Below, piece after piece: positions 19,975 to 30,385 of a DNA stretch of 64,000 nt (the stretch's first letter is position 1; each line of letters starts with the position of its first letter). The notes under the pieces were generated by a model. That model worked only from the letters and a program-made list of their open reading frames with translations, did not search any database and was not told where the DNA came from. The DNA comes from Dryocola sp. LX212 (GTDB lineage: Bacteria; Pseudomonadota; Gammaproteobacteria; Enterobacterales; Enterobacteriaceae), in contig CP167917.1 in assembly GCA_041504365.1 (NCBI GenBank), positions 310,001 to 374,000 on the forward strand, given 5' to 3'. Made by a program: the position numbers and the translations under genes.

Positions 19975-22527
19975 TCAGAACAGCTCGTGCGTCTCGCCGT
20001 TATCGATAATCGTGGTACCCATTTCATGCACCGCCTGCTGCGTTGGCTGCGTGCCCTCAATGAAATACTCTTCGCGGCTGTTACCGCCGTTGGCCAGCTG
20101 GCCCGTGCTGCGGTCGATATTCACCGTCACGATGCCCGGCGGCGGCGTCAGCGGCTCTTCCGGTACGCCGTCCAGCGCCACCTTCATGAAATCATCCCAT
20201 GCTGGCTGCGCACTCTTCGCGCCGCCTTCATAGCCGGAGATCTGGTCTTTAATGGCGCCGCTTGCAGAAGTGCGGCCCAGATTGCGACGGTGATCGTCAA
20301 AACCAATCCACACGGAAGTCACTACGCCAGGACCGTAGCCGGAGAACCAGGCATCTTTCGAGCTGTTGGTGGTGCCTGTTTTACCGCCGATATCGCGGCG
20401 CTTCAGATCGCGACCTGCGCGCCAGCCCGTACCCTGCCAGCCCGGCTCACCGTAAATATTGGTGTTAAGCGCGCTTTTAATCAGGAAGGTCAGCGGCGTG
20501 TTAATCACGTGGGGCGCGTAGTCTGGCGCGGTAGTCTGCGCAACCAAATCGTTATTGGCCTGCTCCAGTTTTGGCATCGGCACGGCGGCGTTTTGCTGTT
20601 CCTGGGACGTTGCAACATCCTCAACGTCCTTATTTTCCAGCACGTCAGATTTTGGCGTATTGCCGTAAATCACCGGCAGATCGCAGTCCGGACAGGCAAC
20701 TTTCGGTTTGGCCTCAAACACGGTGTCGCCGCTGTCGTTCACAATCTTCGCAATGAAGTAAGGGTCGACCAGGAAGCCGCCGTTTGCCATTACCGAGTAA
20801 CCGCGGGCCACCTGCATTGGCGTAAACGACGCGGAGCCCAGCGCCAGGGATTCCGTGTGCACGATGTTCTGTGCCGGGAAGCCGAAGCGTTGCAGGTACT
20901 CGGCTGCATAATCCACGCCCATTGCACGCATTGCACGAACCATGACCACGTTCTTCGACTGGCCTAAACCCTGACGAAGACGAATCGGCCCGGCGTACTG
21001 CGGCGGGGAGTTCTTCGGACGCCAGTCGGAACCGGCACCGGCATCCCAACGGGAAATAGGCACATCGTTGAGAATGCTCGCCAGCGTCAGGCCTTTATCC
21101 ATTGCCGCGGTGTAGAGGAACGGTTTGATGTTCGATCCAACCTGGCGTAGCGCCTGAGTAGCACGGTTAAATTTGCTCTGGTTAAAGTCGAAGCCGCCGA
21201 CCAGCGCCATCACGGCACCGTCGTGCGGGTTGATAGACACCAGCGCGGAGTTGACGTCCGGCACCTGGCCTAACCACCATGCGTCATCAACCTTGCGAAC
21301 CCAGATTTGCTGCCCTGCCTGTACCACGTCGGTGACTTTGCGCGGCGTTGGGCCTTGCGAAGTATCTGAACGGTACGGTCGCGCCCAGCGCATGCCTTCC
21401 ATGTTCAGCGCCACTGACGTGCCGTCGGCCATCAGTGCCGTGGCTTCCGCTGGGCTCGCCTGGGTCACAACCGCCGGGAACAGCGGGCCGTAGACCGGCA
21501 GGCTTTTCAGCGAGTCGATAATCTTCTTATCGTCCCATGCGCCTTCACCTACTTTCCATAGCACGTTAGACGGGCCGCGGTAGCCATGGCGCATGTCGTA
21601 GTTCATCACGTTGTTACGCACGGCCTGCTGCGCACCCTGCTGAATCTTACGGGTAACGGTGGTGTAAACCTTGTAGCCGTCTTCATAGGCTTTATCGCCG
21701 TAGCGGCTAACCATGTCCTGACGGACCAGTTCGGACAGATAAGGCGCAGAGAACGCGATTTCCGGGGCATGGTAGTTGGCAACGATAGGCTGGCTGTGGG
21801 CTTCATCGTACTGGGACTGGGTAATGTAACCCTCGCTCATCATACGAGAGAGCACGACATTACGACGAGATGTTGCTCTTTCAAGCGAATACAGCGGGTT
21901 AAACGTTGACGGTGCCTTAGGCAAACCGGCAATGACCGCGATTTCACTGAGCGTCAGCTGATCGACAGGTTTTCCGAAATAAACCTGTGCTGCGGCACCC
22001 ACGCCGTATGCGCGGTAACCGAGGTAGATCTTATTCAGATACAGCTCGAGAATTTCGTCTTTGCTCAGCATCTGCTCAATACGAATCGCGAGGAAGGCTT
22101 CTTTGATCTTACGAGTCAGCGTGCGCTCGGGGCTCAGGAAGAAATTACGCGCCAGCTGCTGAGTAATGGTACTCGCGCCCTGGGATGCGTGGCCTGAGAA
22201 CAGCGCAATGCTCGCCGCACGGAAGATCCCCACCGGGTCAACGCCATGGTGCTCATAGAAACGGCTGTCTTCGGTGGCAATAAATGCCTTCACCATGACG
22301 GGCGGGATCTGACTGAGGGTCAGCGGAATACGACGCTTCTCACCGTACTGGGCAATTAATTCCCCGTCAGCGCTGTAGACCTGCATTGGAATCTGCAGAC
22401 GCACATCTTTCAGTGTGGCGACATCGGGCAGCTGCGGCTCGATAAATTTGTACAAACCGTAAATCGAGCCGGCTCCCAGCAGAATGCAACAGACTGCAAG
22501 GATTAATAAATACTTTACGAACTTCAC
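19975..22527 (-). CDS. mrcA: Penicillin-binding protein 1A
   Basis: Bifunctional peptidoglycan glycosyltransferase/transpeptidase anchored in the inner membrane, 850 residues as in E. coli. A membrane anchor lies at 7-27. The glycosyltransferase domain has EDSRFYEHHGVD (catalytic Glu), QGASTITQQLARN and KIKEAFLAIRIEQ; the transpeptidase has SNIKPF (nucleophile Ser), SKN and KTGTTN. Divergent from hofM, as in E. coli. Start chosen at the ATG giving family length. Confidence 0.97.
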   Translation of the reverse strand: MKFVKYLLILAVCCILLGAGSIYGLYKFIEPQLPDVATLKDVRLQIPMQVYSADGELIAQYGEKRRIPLTLSQIPPVMVKAFIATEDSRFYEHHGVDPVGIFRAASIALFSGHASQGASTITQQLARNFFLSPERTLTRKIKEAFLAIRIEQMLSKDEILELYLNKIYLGYRAYGVGAAAQVYFGKPVDQLTLSEIAVIAGLPKAPSTFNPLYSLERATSRRNVVLSRMMSEGYITQSQYDEAHSQPIVANYHAPEIAFSAPYLSELVRQDMVSRYGDKAYEDGYKVYTTVTRKIQQGAQQAVRNNVMNYDMRHGYRGPSNVLWKVGEGAWDDKKIIDSLKSLPVYGPLFPAVVTQASPAEATALMADGTSVALNMEGMRWARPYRSDTSQGPTPRKVTDVVQAGQQIWVRKVDDAWWLGQVPDVNSALVSINPHDGAVMALVGGFDFNQSKFNRATQALRQVGSNIKPFLYTAAMDKGLTLASILNDVPISRWDAGAGSDWRPKNSPPQYAGPIRLRQGLGQSKNVVMVRAMRAMGVDYAAEYLQRFGFPAQNIVHTESLALGSASFTPMQVARGYSVMANGGFLVDPYFIAKIVNDSGDTVFEAKPKVACPDCDLPVIYGNTPKSDVLENKDVEDVATSQEQQNAAVPMPKLEQANNDLVAQTTAPDYAPHVINTPLTFLIKSALNTNIYGEPGWQGTGWRAGRDLKRRDIGGKTGTTNSSKDAWFSGYGPGVVTSVWIGFDDHRRNLGRTSASGAIKDQISGYEGGAKSAQPAWDDFMKVALDGVPEEPLTPPPGIVTVNIDRSTGQLANGGNSREEYFIEGTQPTQQAVHEMGTTIIDNGETHELF

Positions 22528-22646
22528 CTTAAATTTCCCATTACGTTTCCACTGGGCAGTTTATAAACAAAAGCGCAGTAGTATAAAGGCAAGCCAGTAG
22601 CTTTGATATGCCAAATTCGCAAGCAAACGATACGGAGATCGTCACT

Positions 22647-23471
22647 ATGGTTATCAATACCTGGCAAATAGGCCTGGAAATTCAACGGGAAATGCTGTGC
22701 GCCGTGGCCGTTCAGCGGCAGCGTCAGGGCTGGCAGCTACGCCACTGGTGGCAGCTCCCTGTGCCTGAGCACACCTTCCGCGATGGCGTGGTGCAGTCAT
22801 CAGAAAGCTTGATTAAAGTGTTGGCGCAGTGGCGGCGGGAACTCCCCTTACGCCATCAGCTCCGCGTTGCCTTTCCTTCACAGCGTACCCTGCAACGGCC
22901 CGTCCCCGCCCCTGATAACCGTCTGCGGGAGCCGGAGCGCGAGGCTTATCTCGCCGCCGCAGCTGCCAGGCAACTTCAGATGTCCCCAGCACAGCTTAGC
23001 TGGGATTACGAGATACAGCCTCAGGATGCCGATAAGCGTCTGGTCACCGCAGCCCGGCGCAGCGATGTGGATGCGCTTCTTCATTGCTTCACAAAACAAA
23101 GGCTTTTTCCTGCGACGCTGACGCCCGCTGCCAGCGTCCTGTCCGCGCTGAGCAAATGTTGTCAGCCGGACACTCCCCGGCTGCTGGTGCACAGGGAAGT
23201 CGACCACTGGCTGTGGGCCACAACAGACGAGCCTGCGGAGTGGGGGTGGGTGGATAGCCGCCAGGCCGCAACCTTCGCCGATCTCTGTCTGCATCTGCAC
23301 GCTGCACCGCATGAAATCGCCCTCAGTAGTTCGCTACCGGAGCCGTTGCCACCGGGAGTACAGCTTCTCGATGCCTGGCGGGCGCTGGCGCGTTTGCAAC
23401 CTCCGCTGCCGCGGCACGGCGGTTGCTTCACCGTTGCTATTGCTCTGGCAATCGGGCGGATTTGTCGATGA
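22647..23471 (+). CDS. hofM: HofM, PilM-like pilus/DNA-uptake assembly protein
   Basis: First gene of the hofMNOPQ operon, the enterobacterial counterpart of pilMNOPQ/com genes, needed in E. coli for using extracellular DNA as nutrient. The start at 22647 (MVINTWQIGLEIQ) gives 274 residues and follows GGAG at a good distance; an upstream ATG at 22608 adds 13 residues without family counterpart. The PilM-like ATPase fold is weak by eye, so assignment rests on WQIGL and RTLQRPVPAP motifs and on position. Overlaps hofN by 4 nt (ATGA). Confidence 0.88.
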   Translation: MVINTWQIGLEIQREMLCAVAVQRQRQGWQLRHWWQLPVPEHTFRDGVVQSSESLIKVLAQWRRELPLRHQLRVAFPSQRTLQRPVPAPDNRLREPEREAYLAAAAARQLQMSPAQLSWDYEIQPQDADKRLVTAARRSDVDALLHCFTKQRLFPATLTPAASVLSALSKCCQPDTPRLLVHREVDHWLWATTDEPAEWGWVDSRQAATFADLCLHLHAAPHEIALSSSLPEPLPPGVQLLDAWRALARLQPPLPRHGGCFTVAIALAIGRICR

Positions 23472-24016
23472 GAGGCGTTATCAATCTTCTGCCGTGGCGG
23501 CAGCATCAGCGCCTTATTCGGCTGCGCTTCTGGAGCCTGCTGGCAGCAGGCTGTTTGCTGGCGCTTTTGCTTACGGAGCTTGCCCGGGCCGTATCGCTTA
23601 GCGGGCAGGCGGCGCAGCAACGCCTGTACGAGGGCTCCCTGGCGGACCTACAGGGCGCGTTGCAGCATAAACAGCAGACGCTGCTGGAGCTTGAACGCCA
23701 GCAGCAGGCAGAGCAGCAGCTTAAAGTCCGGCGACAGAGGGTAAAGGCGTGGGAGTCACGCTTTATCCAGCTGGCCGCCGGGTTACCGGTCGGCGTGTGG
23801 CTGAAGGCCCTTTCTCTTACCGGCGATAAAGTGAACGTGCAGGGTTACGCGGCAGCGGCTGAGGACATTCATCTGGCCGGCAGGCATTTTCAAACACTGG
23901 ACGGTGTCGATACCGTCCAGTGGGGTGAGGTGAATCAGGAAGGCGAAGGTCGTATCGGTTTTGCAATGAGCATGGGTCTGGCGCAGGGAGGTAAGGATGG
24001 TCGAACGCTGGATTAG
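23468..24016 (+). CDS. hofN: HofN, PilN-like inner-membrane protein
   Basis: A 182-residue protein with the PilN hallmark INLLPWRQ at its N-terminus (the segment that contacts PilM), one membrane segment near 20-40 (LLAAGCLLALLLTELA) and a coiled coil rich in Gln and Leu (residues 55-100) before a ferredoxin-like C-terminus. Start overlaps the hofM stop (ATGA). Overlaps hofO by 20 bases. Confidence 0.9.
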   Translation: MRGVINLLPWRQHQRLIRLRFWSLLAAGCLLALLLTELARAVSLSGQAAQQRLYEGSLADLQGALQHKQQTLLELERQQQAEQQLKVRRQRVKAWESRFIQLAAGLPVGVWLKALSLTGDKVNVQGYAAAAEDIHLAGRHFQTLDGVDTVQWGEVNQEGEGRIGFAMSMGLAQGGKDGRTLD

Positions 24017-24467
24017 CGGCCCGGCCTGGGCGAAGGCGTTAAGTTTGCTTGCCGCTTGCGGTCTTCTGACGACAATTTTTGAGTTTGCTGTCCTTCAGCC
24101 ACGTCAGGCCAGGCTTCATGAAGCGCTTGTGGCGCAGCAACAGGCCCGACTTAAAGTCGCTCAGCTTCGGCATAAGGTCGTCGGACTGGCTGTTTCAACA
24201 CGAGCGCGCACACGCTCCAGCGCAGAAGCCTCTCCTCGCCCGTTCTCTCTGGTAGAGCTGCTGTCAGCAAGCGGCGGTGAGCTGCACAAATGGTTACCGG
24301 CGGATAAACCGGCCACGCTGGAATTGCGCATGGCCTGGGAAAAGCTGCCCGGGCTGTTTGCCGTACTGTCCGGTTACGATGCCGTTCATCTGCAGGCTTT
24401 TTCTATCGAACCTGTAGGCACTCGCTTACGCCTGACTCTGAGGCTGGAGCTCGCCAATGCCCCGTAA
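23997..24467 (+). CDS. hofO: HofO, PilO-like inner-membrane protein
   Basis: A 156-residue protein with a membrane segment near 12-32 (ALSLLAACGLLTTIFEFAVL) and a short periplasmic coiled coil, as in PilO, which pairs with PilN in the inner-membrane platform. Sequence conservation with E. coli HofO is low, so the call leans on gene order. It overlaps hofN and hofP at its two ends. Confidence 0.82.
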   Translation: MVERWISGPAWAKALSLLAACGLLTTIFEFAVLQPRQARLHEALVAQQQARLKVAQLRHKVVGLAVSTRARTRSSAEASPRPFSLVELLSASGGELHKWLPADKPATLELRMAWEKLPGLFAVLSGYDAVHLQAFSIEPVGTRLRLTLRLELANAP

Positions 24468-24843
24468 TCTGCTTCTGTTATTACTGATGGCGGCGCAGGC
24501 ATCAGGCGCTATGCCTCGCAATCCCTTCCAGCCACTGGTTACGCCCTGCGATGCCCTGACCGGCAGCCTGGATAAGTGGCAGCTTAAGGGGGTGGTCAGC
24601 TCAGCGGCTGACGCAATTGCAATTATGCAGGATCCCAGCGGGCGCTGGCGGCGAATCACCACTGGGATGGATACCGAGCCCGGTACGCCGGTCACCAGCA
24701 TCTCTCAACAGCAATTAACGGCCGCTCTGCCCGCAAAGTGTGGGCCGTCTGTTTATCAATGGAAAATCAAAGGAGTAAATCATGACATGGATGCGAATGT
24801 TCGTGCTGCTGGCGGCATGGCCGCCGGTAAGCCTTGGCGATAA
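24457..24843 (+). CDS. hofP: HofP, PilP-like protein
   Basis: A 128-residue exported protein: hydrophobic signal at 3-18, then MPRNPFQPL, a PilP-type motif, and a small beta domain with two cysteines (CDAL and KCGP). Its reading frame overlaps hofQ by 62 bases, more than its other neighbours; the tail of about 20 residues inside hofQ may be unimportant. Called chiefly from context and the RNPFQP motif. Confidence 0.8.
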   Translation: MPRNLLLLLLMAAQASGAMPRNPFQPLVTPCDALTGSLDKWQLKGVVSSAADAIAIMQDPSGRWRRITTGMDTEPGTPVTSISQQQLTAALPAKCGPSVYQWKIKGVNHDMDANVRAAGGMAAGKPWR

Positions 24844-26029
24844 AGGTGTCTCGCTGGTGCTCGATAACGCGCCGGTGGCTCAGGTCCTTCAGGCGCTGGC
24901 AGTGAATCAAAATATCAACTTGCTGATTGCGCCGGGCGTGGAGGGGGCGGTTTCCCTGCATCTGGTAAATATCCCGTTGAAGCAGGCGTTTGCGCTGGTG
25001 CTAAAATCCGCCGGGCTGGCCCAGCAACGGGAAGGGAGCGTGGTGCAGATCTGGCCGAAGGAGCGCCAGCGGCAGATGCAGGTGCTTGAAGAGGAACGGC
25101 AGAAACAACGGGCGCTTAAGCTGCCTCTGGCCCATCGAGTTTTTTCGCCGGTCCACGCTGAAGCTGGCGCGCTTGCGGAATCCCTGAAAGGAATGGGAGA
25201 TAAACTGCTCAGCCCACGCGGCAGCGTGTCGGTAGACGGCAGAACTAATCGTCTGATTATCCAGGATACGGCTGCGGTGTTAAAAAACGTCGCCGGGTGG
25301 GTGAATGAGATGGATCTGCCGATGGGCCAGGTAGAGATCGCCGCGCATATCGTGACGATCAATCAAAACAAGCTGCGCGAGCTGGGCGTGAAGTGGAGCC
25401 TTGCGGACGGGGAGAAGAGTAAGATATTGCCTCACCCGGATTCCTTAAGTGCCGATGTCGCCGTGGCTGCTGCAACGGCGCACGCCGGTTTTAATATTGC
25501 GCGCATCGACGGTCGCCTGTTGGAAATGGAGCTCTCTGCCCTGGAGCAACAGCAGCAGCTGGAGATTATCGCCAGCCCTCGGCTGATGGCGGCGCACCAG
25601 CAGCCGGCGAGCATTAAGCAGGGAACGGAAATTCCCTACCAGGTTTCCAGCGGTGAAAGCGGAGCGACGTCAATTGAATTCAAAGAAGCCGTGCTAGGTA
25701 TGGAAGTTACGCCTACTATTCAACCGCAGGGCAATATTCGTCTGAAATTGCGAATTAGCCAGAACATGCCCGGCAGAAGTATTCAACAGGCAGAGGGCGA
25801 AGTGCTGGCTATAGATAAGCAGGAAATTGAAACGGTTGTCTCGGTGAAAGAGGGAGAGACGCTGGCGCTGGGCGGTATCTTTCAGCAGCATAATAAAGAG
25901 AGCAGGGACAGCGTCCCCTTACTGGGAAGTATACCGCTGCTGGGCGGTCTTTTCCGGCATGACGCGAAAGATCGTCAACGCCGGGAGCTGGTGGTTTTTA
26001 TCACCCCAAGACTTATTCCCCATCCGTAG
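24782..26029 (+). CDS. hofQ: HofQ, outer-membrane secretin (PilQ-like)
   Basis: A 415-residue secretin that forms the outer-membrane pore for the hof system. A signal peptide (residues 3-20) precedes an N-domain (VSLVLDNAPVAQVLQALAVNQNINLLIAPGVEG), an N1-type domain, and the secretin core with the signature VPLLGSIPLLGGLFR near the C-terminus and KEGETLALGGIF. Last gene of the operon; aroK follows after 319 bases. Confidence 0.95.
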   Translation: MTWMRMFVLLAAWPPVSLGDKGVSLVLDNAPVAQVLQALAVNQNINLLIAPGVEGAVSLHLVNIPLKQAFALVLKSAGLAQQREGSVVQIWPKERQRQMQVLEEERQKQRALKLPLAHRVFSPVHAEAGALAESLKGMGDKLLSPRGSVSVDGRTNRLIIQDTAAVLKNVAGWVNEMDLPMGQVEIAAHIVTINQNKLRELGVKWSLADGEKSKILPHPDSLSADVAVAAATAHAGFNIARIDGRLLEMELSALEQQQQLEIIASPRLMAAHQQPASIKQGTEIPYQVSSGESGATSIEFKEAVLGMEVTPTIQPQGNIRLKLRISQNMPGRSIQQAEGEVLAIDKQEIETVVSVKEGETLALGGIFQQHNKESRDSVPLLGSIPLLGGLFRHDAKDRQRRELVVFITPRLIPHP

Positions 26030-26348
26030 TCATTTTCTGCGCAATCCAGGGGTTTTTCTGCCAATCCCTGCTCAGGTGTTTGACGCCAGAGAGGAATTAG
26101 CTTACAAGGTGTACCGTTTCGAGAGGCAGGGTAATGAAATCCTGTGACCGATAAACCTGATTTATGCTTTTATCGCTCCCTGAAGACGTTGAGTGATTTA
26201 ATCGGTTGCCAAACTACCTTGAGTGTTGAGATAATTTTTAGTCTGACTCTCGCACTATCGCTTATGAGGTTTCAGTTCATGTCCCGCCGCAGCAGTATGT
26301 TACCCGGTGGGTTTATCATCAACGAATTGTCTTAGTAGTACCGAAAAA
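26030..26348. promoter_or_regulatory. hofQ–aroK intergenic region with aroK promoter
   Basis: No gene is visible in these 319 bases. The long space upstream of aroK matches E. coli, where promoters for the aroKB-damX-dam cluster lie. The best sigma-70 match is described separately at 26206-26235. Confidence 0.6.
26206..26235 (+). promoter_or_regulatory. Candidate sigma-70 promoter for aroK
   Basis: TTGCCA, 18 bases, GATAAT: one mismatch from consensus in each of the two most conserved pairs. It lies about 110 bases before the aroK start codon. Identified by eye only. Confidence 0.5.
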
Positions 26349-26870
26349 ATGGCAGAGAAACGCAATATCTTTCTGGTTGGGCCTATGGGTGCCGGCAAAA
26401 GCACTATTGGGCGTCAGTTAGCTCAGCAACTCAATATGGAATTTTTCGATTCTGATCAAGAGATTGAGAAACGTACCGGAGCTGATGTGGGCTGGGTATT
26501 CGACGTTGAAGGCGAAGATGGCTTCCGCGATCGCGAAGAGAAAATCATTAACGAACTCACTGAAAAACAGGGCATTGTGCTGGCGACTGGTGGCGGCTCT
26601 GTGAAGTCTCGCGAAACCCGTAACCGCCTCTCAGCCCGTGGCGTTGTGGTGTATCTTGAAACCACAATCGAGAAACAGCTTGCTCGTACACAGCGTGATA
26701 AAAAGCGTCCGTTGCTGCAGGTTGAAACACCGCCGCGTGAAGTTCTTGAAGCCCTGGCGCAAGAACGCAATCCTCTGTATGAAGAGATTGCTGATGTGAC
26801 GATTCGCACTGACGACCAAAGTGCCAAAGTGGTTGCTAACCAGATTATTCATATGTTGGAAAGCAATTGA
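26349..26870 (+). CDS. aroK: Shikimate kinase I
   Basis: Phosphorylates shikimate at the 3-position with ATP, in the chorismate pathway. The 173 residues equal the E. coli enzyme. P-loop GPMGAGKST at residues 11-19, shikimate-binding [11 protein letters not shown] and [11 protein letters not shown], and lid arginines in RDKKRPLL are present. The ATG at 26349 ([11 protein letters not shown]) is chosen over an upstream frame because it fits the family N-terminus. First gene of the aroK-to-trpS cluster. Confidence 0.97.
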   Translation: MAEKRNIFLVGPMGAGKSTIGRQLAQQLNMEFFDSDQEIEKRTGADVGWVFDVEGEDGFRDREEKIINELTEKQGIVLATGGGSVKSRETRNRLSARGVVVYLETTIEKQLARTQRDKKRPLLQVETPPREVLEALAQERNPLYEEIADVTIRTDDQSAKVVANQIIHMLESN

Positions 26871-26927
26871 TTCTGGCTTAATCGAAAAACGCCTGCGGGC
26901 AAAGCTTCAAAAGGTGGACTTCGCGTT

Positions 26928-28016
26928 ATGGAGAGGTTAGCAGTTACTCTCGGGGAACGTAGTTACCCTATCACCATTGCGGCCGGGTTATTTAATGACT
27001 CGGCGTCTTTTTGGCCGCTACAGGCGGGCGATCAGACGATGCTGGTGACCAACGAAACCCTTGCGCCACTTTACCTGGATAAGGTTCGTGGTGTGCTTGA
27101 GCAGGCGGGCGTTAAAGTCGATTCCGTCATCCTTCCGGATGGCGAACAATTCAAAAGTCTGGCTGTACTCGATACCGTCTTTACGGCACTGCTGGAAAAA
27201 CCTCACGGTCGTGACACAACGCTAATCGCCCTCGGTGGCGGCGTCGTGGGAGATTTGACCGGTTTTGCCGCAGCGAGTTATCAGCGGGGCGTTCGCTTTA
27301 TCCAGGTTCCGACCACGCTGCTTTCGCAGGTGGACTCCTCCGTTGGCGGCAAAACGGCCGTTAACCATCCCCTTGGTAAAAATATGATTGGCGCGTTCTA
27401 CCAGCCGGCTTCGGTGGTGGTGGATCTTGACTGTCTTAATACCTTACCGAAACGGGAACTGGCGTCGGGCCTGGCTGAAGTGATCAAGTATGGGATAATC
27501 CTCGATACGGCTTTCTTTCGCTGGCTTGAGGAGAATCTCGATGCGCTGTTAGCCCTTGACGGTAAAGCGATGGCTTACTGTATTCGTCGTTGTTGTGAGC
27601 TAAAAGCAGAAGTTGTTGCAGCGGACGAGCGCGAAAGCGGCTTACGTGCTTTACTCAATCTGGGCCATACGTTTGGTCATGCGATTGAAGCTGAAATGGG
27701 CTATGGAAAATGGCTACACGGTGAAGCGGTTGCGGCTGGCATGGTTATGGCCGCCCGCACAGCGTTTCGTCTGGGGCAATTTAGTGAAGCCGATGTTCAG
27801 CGGGTTATTATGCTTTTACAGCGTGCCGGGCTGCCCGTTACCGGGCCGCAGGAAATGTCAGCAGACGCATATATGCCCCACATGATGCGTGATAAGAAAG
27901 TACTGGCAGGTGAGCTGCGTCTTGTACTGCCGCTTGCTATAGGGAAGAGTGAAGTACGTGGCGGAGTGCCACACAATGTCGTTTTGTCCGCCATTGCTGA
28001 TTGTCAGCAGGCGTAA
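26928..28016 (+). CDS. aroB: 3-dehydroquinate synthase
   Basis: Converts DAHP to 3-dehydroquinate using NAD and zinc, the second step to chorismate. The 362 residues match E. coli. Visible: NAD-binding [19 protein letters not shown] and the metal/substrate site [27 protein letters not shown]. It lies 57 bases after aroK, which acts three steps later in the same pathway. Confidence 0.98.
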   Translation: MERLAVTLGERSYPITIAAGLFNDSASFWPLQAGDQTMLVTNETLAPLYLDKVRGVLEQAGVKVDSVILPDGEQFKSLAVLDTVFTALLEKPHGRDTTLIALGGGVVGDLTGFAAASYQRGVRFIQVPTTLLSQVDSSVGGKTAVNHPLGKNMIGAFYQPASVVVDLDCLNTLPKRELASGLAEVIKYGIILDTAFFRWLEENLDALLALDGKAMAYCIRRCCELKAEVVAADERESGLRALLNLGHTFGHAIEAEMGYGKWLHGEAVAAGMVMAARTAFRLGQFSEADVQRVIMLLQRAGLPVTGPQEMSADAYMPHMMRDKKVLAGELRLVLPLAIGKSEVRGGVPHNVVLSAIADCQQA

Positions 28017-28112
28017 CTATTAGAAATAATTGGTCGTTGCAATCTGGCGACTTTTAACTTCAAGCTTATTGCATAAGCTAACGCTGGCATGAGCCTTTGA
28101 GTGGGGTGTTAA

Positions 28113-29459
28113 ATGGATGAATTTAAACCGGAAGACGAGCTAAAACCCGATCCCAGCGATCGCCGTCGGGACCGTACGCGCAAATCTGAAGAGTTCGATA
28201 ACGAACCTCAGCTAAATGTCGATGATGTCGACCTGGATGCCGATGAGCCTCGCCCATCGCGCTCCCGCCGACCGCGTAACGAAGAAGAAGCATACGAAGA
28301 AGAAGATGAGCTGAGAGACGAGCTCAAAGTTGAAGCCGCCGAACGCCGCCCTGCGCGTGGCCGCAAAAAAGCACCTAAGCAGAAAGTCCCTGTGTCACGT
28401 CAGCACCTGATGATGGGCATCGGTATTCTGGTTCTGCTGCTACTGATTATTGGTATTGGCTCCGCGCTGAAGTCGCCGTCCTCCGATACTGAGACCGCCA
28501 ATACTAACGCTGGCGCTGAGAAAAATATCGACCTGAACACCGGCGCTCAGCCTAATAACGCCGCCCAGATGACCCATGGCCAGCCTCAGCAGGGCAACGC
28601 GGGAAATCCGCAGGAAGTTAATCTGCCGCCTATCTCGTCAACCCCGACTGAAGCGCAAACGCAGCCAGCGCCGCAAGGCCAGCAGCGGGTAGAGGTTCCG
28701 GGCGATCTGAACAATGCGCTGACTCAGCAGCAGGGCCAGATCGACAATGCGGCCAGCGGCTCTACGCTGCCGACCCAGCCTGCAACGGTTGCTCGCATGG
28801 CGGGAAGTAATTCCACGACCGAACCAGCCCATGCAACGAACAGCCAGCCTGCACACCATACTGCTTCACGCCCTGAACGTAAGAAAACCGTGATTGAGCC
28901 GCGTAAGACTCAGCCCGTAGCGACTAAACCACAGACAACGGCGAAAACCACTACGAGTGAGCCAAAAGCTGCGCCAAAACCGGTTGCTACAACTAAGAGC
29001 AGCGCACCTGTCAGCGCACCAGCTGCAGCGAAAGAACCTGTGAAAGCTCCGGCTACGACATCCACGTCTACACCGAAAGCGGTCGGCCCTACGGCAACGA
29101 CTTCTGCTGCCGGTACAGCGACGGCGGGAACCAGTAGCACTCCGGCACCGGCTGCCAGCGGCGCTGCGGTTAGTGGTGATGCGGGTGCGATTAAAGGCGC
29201 ACCGGGCAGCCATTACACCTTGCAGCTCAGCTCTTCTTCTAACTCGAACAACCTGAACGCGTGGGCGAAGAAAGAGAATCTGCAGCACTATATGGTTTAC
29301 CAGACCGTGCGTAACGGGCAGCCGTGGTATGTACTGGTCAGCGGGATTTATGCCAGCAAGGAAGAAGCGAAACGTGCAGTTGCAACACTGCCAGCTGACG
29401 TGCAGGCAAAAAACCCGTGGGCAAAACCAATACATCAGGTGCAGTCCGATCTGAAGTAA
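28113..29459 (+). CDS. damX: DamX, SPOR-domain cell division protein
   Basis: Bitopic inner-membrane protein that localises to the septal ring by binding denuded glycan strands. The 448 residues have an acidic cytoplasmic N-terminus with charged repeats, one membrane segment near 100-120 ([19 protein letters not shown]), a long Ala/Pro/Thr-rich periplasmic linker, and a C-terminal SPOR domain ([17 protein letters not shown]…[19 protein letters not shown]). The linker is longer than E. coli DamX (428). Between aroB and dam as in all relatives. Confidence 0.95.
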   Translation: MDEFKPEDELKPDPSDRRRDRTRKSEEFDNEPQLNVDDVDLDADEPRPSRSRRPRNEEEAYEEEDELRDELKVEAAERRPARGRKKAPKQKVPVSRQHLMMGIGILVLLLLIIGIGSALKSPSSDTETANTNAGAEKNIDLNTGAQPNNAAQMTHGQPQQGNAGNPQEVNLPPISSTPTEAQTQPAPQGQQRVEVPGDLNNALTQQQGQIDNAASGSTLPTQPATVARMAGSNSTTEPAHATNSQPAHHTASRPERKKTVIEPRKTQPVATKPQTTAKTTTSEPKAAPKPVATTKSSAPVSAPAAAKEPVKAPATTSTSTPKAVGPTATTSAAGTATAGTSSTPAPAASGAAVSGDAGAIKGAPGSHYTLQLSSSSNSNNLNAWAKKENLQHYMVYQTVRNGQPWYVLVSGIYASKEEAKRAVATLPADVQAKNPWAKPIHQVQSDLK

Positions 29460-29523
29460 TGAAGAAGCGCAGTCGCTGTCGGAACTTTTCCACAGCTGGA
29501 GAAGGTGTAAATAGTTAGGCAGC

Positions 29524-30342
29524 ATGAAAAAAAATCGCGCTTTTCTGAAATGGGCAGGGGGGAAATACCCCCTGCTCGATGACATTAAGAAGTACCTGCC
29601 AGAAGGTGATTGTCTGATTGAGCCGTTCGTAGGAGCAGGCTCAGTCTTTCTGAACACTGACTACTCCCGCTATATCCTTGCGGATATCAACAGCGATCTG
29701 ATTAACCTCTACAACATTGTCAAAGCGCGAACTGACGAGTATGTTCAGGAAGCACGCAGCCTGTTTACGCCCGAGTGCAACGACAGCGAAGTGTTTTATC
29801 GCTTCCGCATGGAGTTTAACCAGTGTACGGATCCGTTCCGTCGCGCGGTGCTGTTTTTATACCTGAACCGTCATTGTTACAACGGCTTGTGCCGTTATAA
29901 CCTGCGTGGGGAATTCAACGTGCCGTTTGGTCGTTACAGCAAGCCCTACTTCCCGGAAGAAGAGCTGCATAACTTTGCCGAACGCGCGCAAAATGCCACC
30001 TTTATCTGCCAGTCGTATGATGTCAGCATGACGGGCGTCGCGCCGGGATCGGTGGTCTACTGCGATCCGCCGTATGCGCCGTTATCGGCCACGGCGAATT
30101 TCACGGCCTACCATACGGACAGCTTCAGCATGACGCAGCAGCAGCATCTGGCTGAACTGGCGGAACGTCTGCAACGAAACAATGTGCCTGTGCTGATATC
30201 GAACCATGCGACGGAGCTGACCCGCGTCTGGTATCAACAGGCGACGCAGCTGCTGACGCTACAGGTCAGACGCAGCATCAGCAGCAATGGTGGAACGCGT
30301 AACAAGGTGGACGAACTGCTGGCGCTCTATGGGGTAGCCTGA
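29524..30342 (+). CDS. dam: Dam, GATC adenine-N6 methyltransferase
   Basis: Methylates adenine in GATC, serving mismatch repair, SeqA-controlled replication and gene regulation. The 272 residues show motif [13 protein letters not shown] (residues 7-18), [10 protein letters not shown], and catalytic motif [15 protein letters not shown]. The target-recognition region [19 protein letters not shown] is present. Slightly shorter than E. coli Dam (278) at the C-terminus. Follows damX in the long aroK–trpS transcription unit. Confidence 0.97.
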   Translation: MKKNRAFLKWAGGKYPLLDDIKKYLPEGDCLIEPFVGAGSVFLNTDYSRYILADINSDLINLYNIVKARTDEYVQEARSLFTPECNDSEVFYRFRMEFNQCTDPFRRAVLFLYLNRHCYNGLCRYNLRGEFNVPFGRYSKPYFPEEELHNFAERAQNATFICQSYDVSMTGVAPGSVVYCDPPYAPLSATANFTAYHTDSFSMTQQQHLAELAERLQRNNVPVLISNHATELTRVWYQQATQLLTLQVRRSISSNGGTRNKVDELLALYGVA

Positions 30343-30385
30343 GCCGTTTCGTTCGCCTCAAAATGAAATGCTACTGGAGAAGCGG

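Noticed and set aside
24457-24843. hofP overlapping hofQ by 62 bases as a frameshift
   Set aside because: Both frames are open, the hofQ start has family support, and long overlaps occur in this operon (hofN/hofO also overlap); no evidence of damage.
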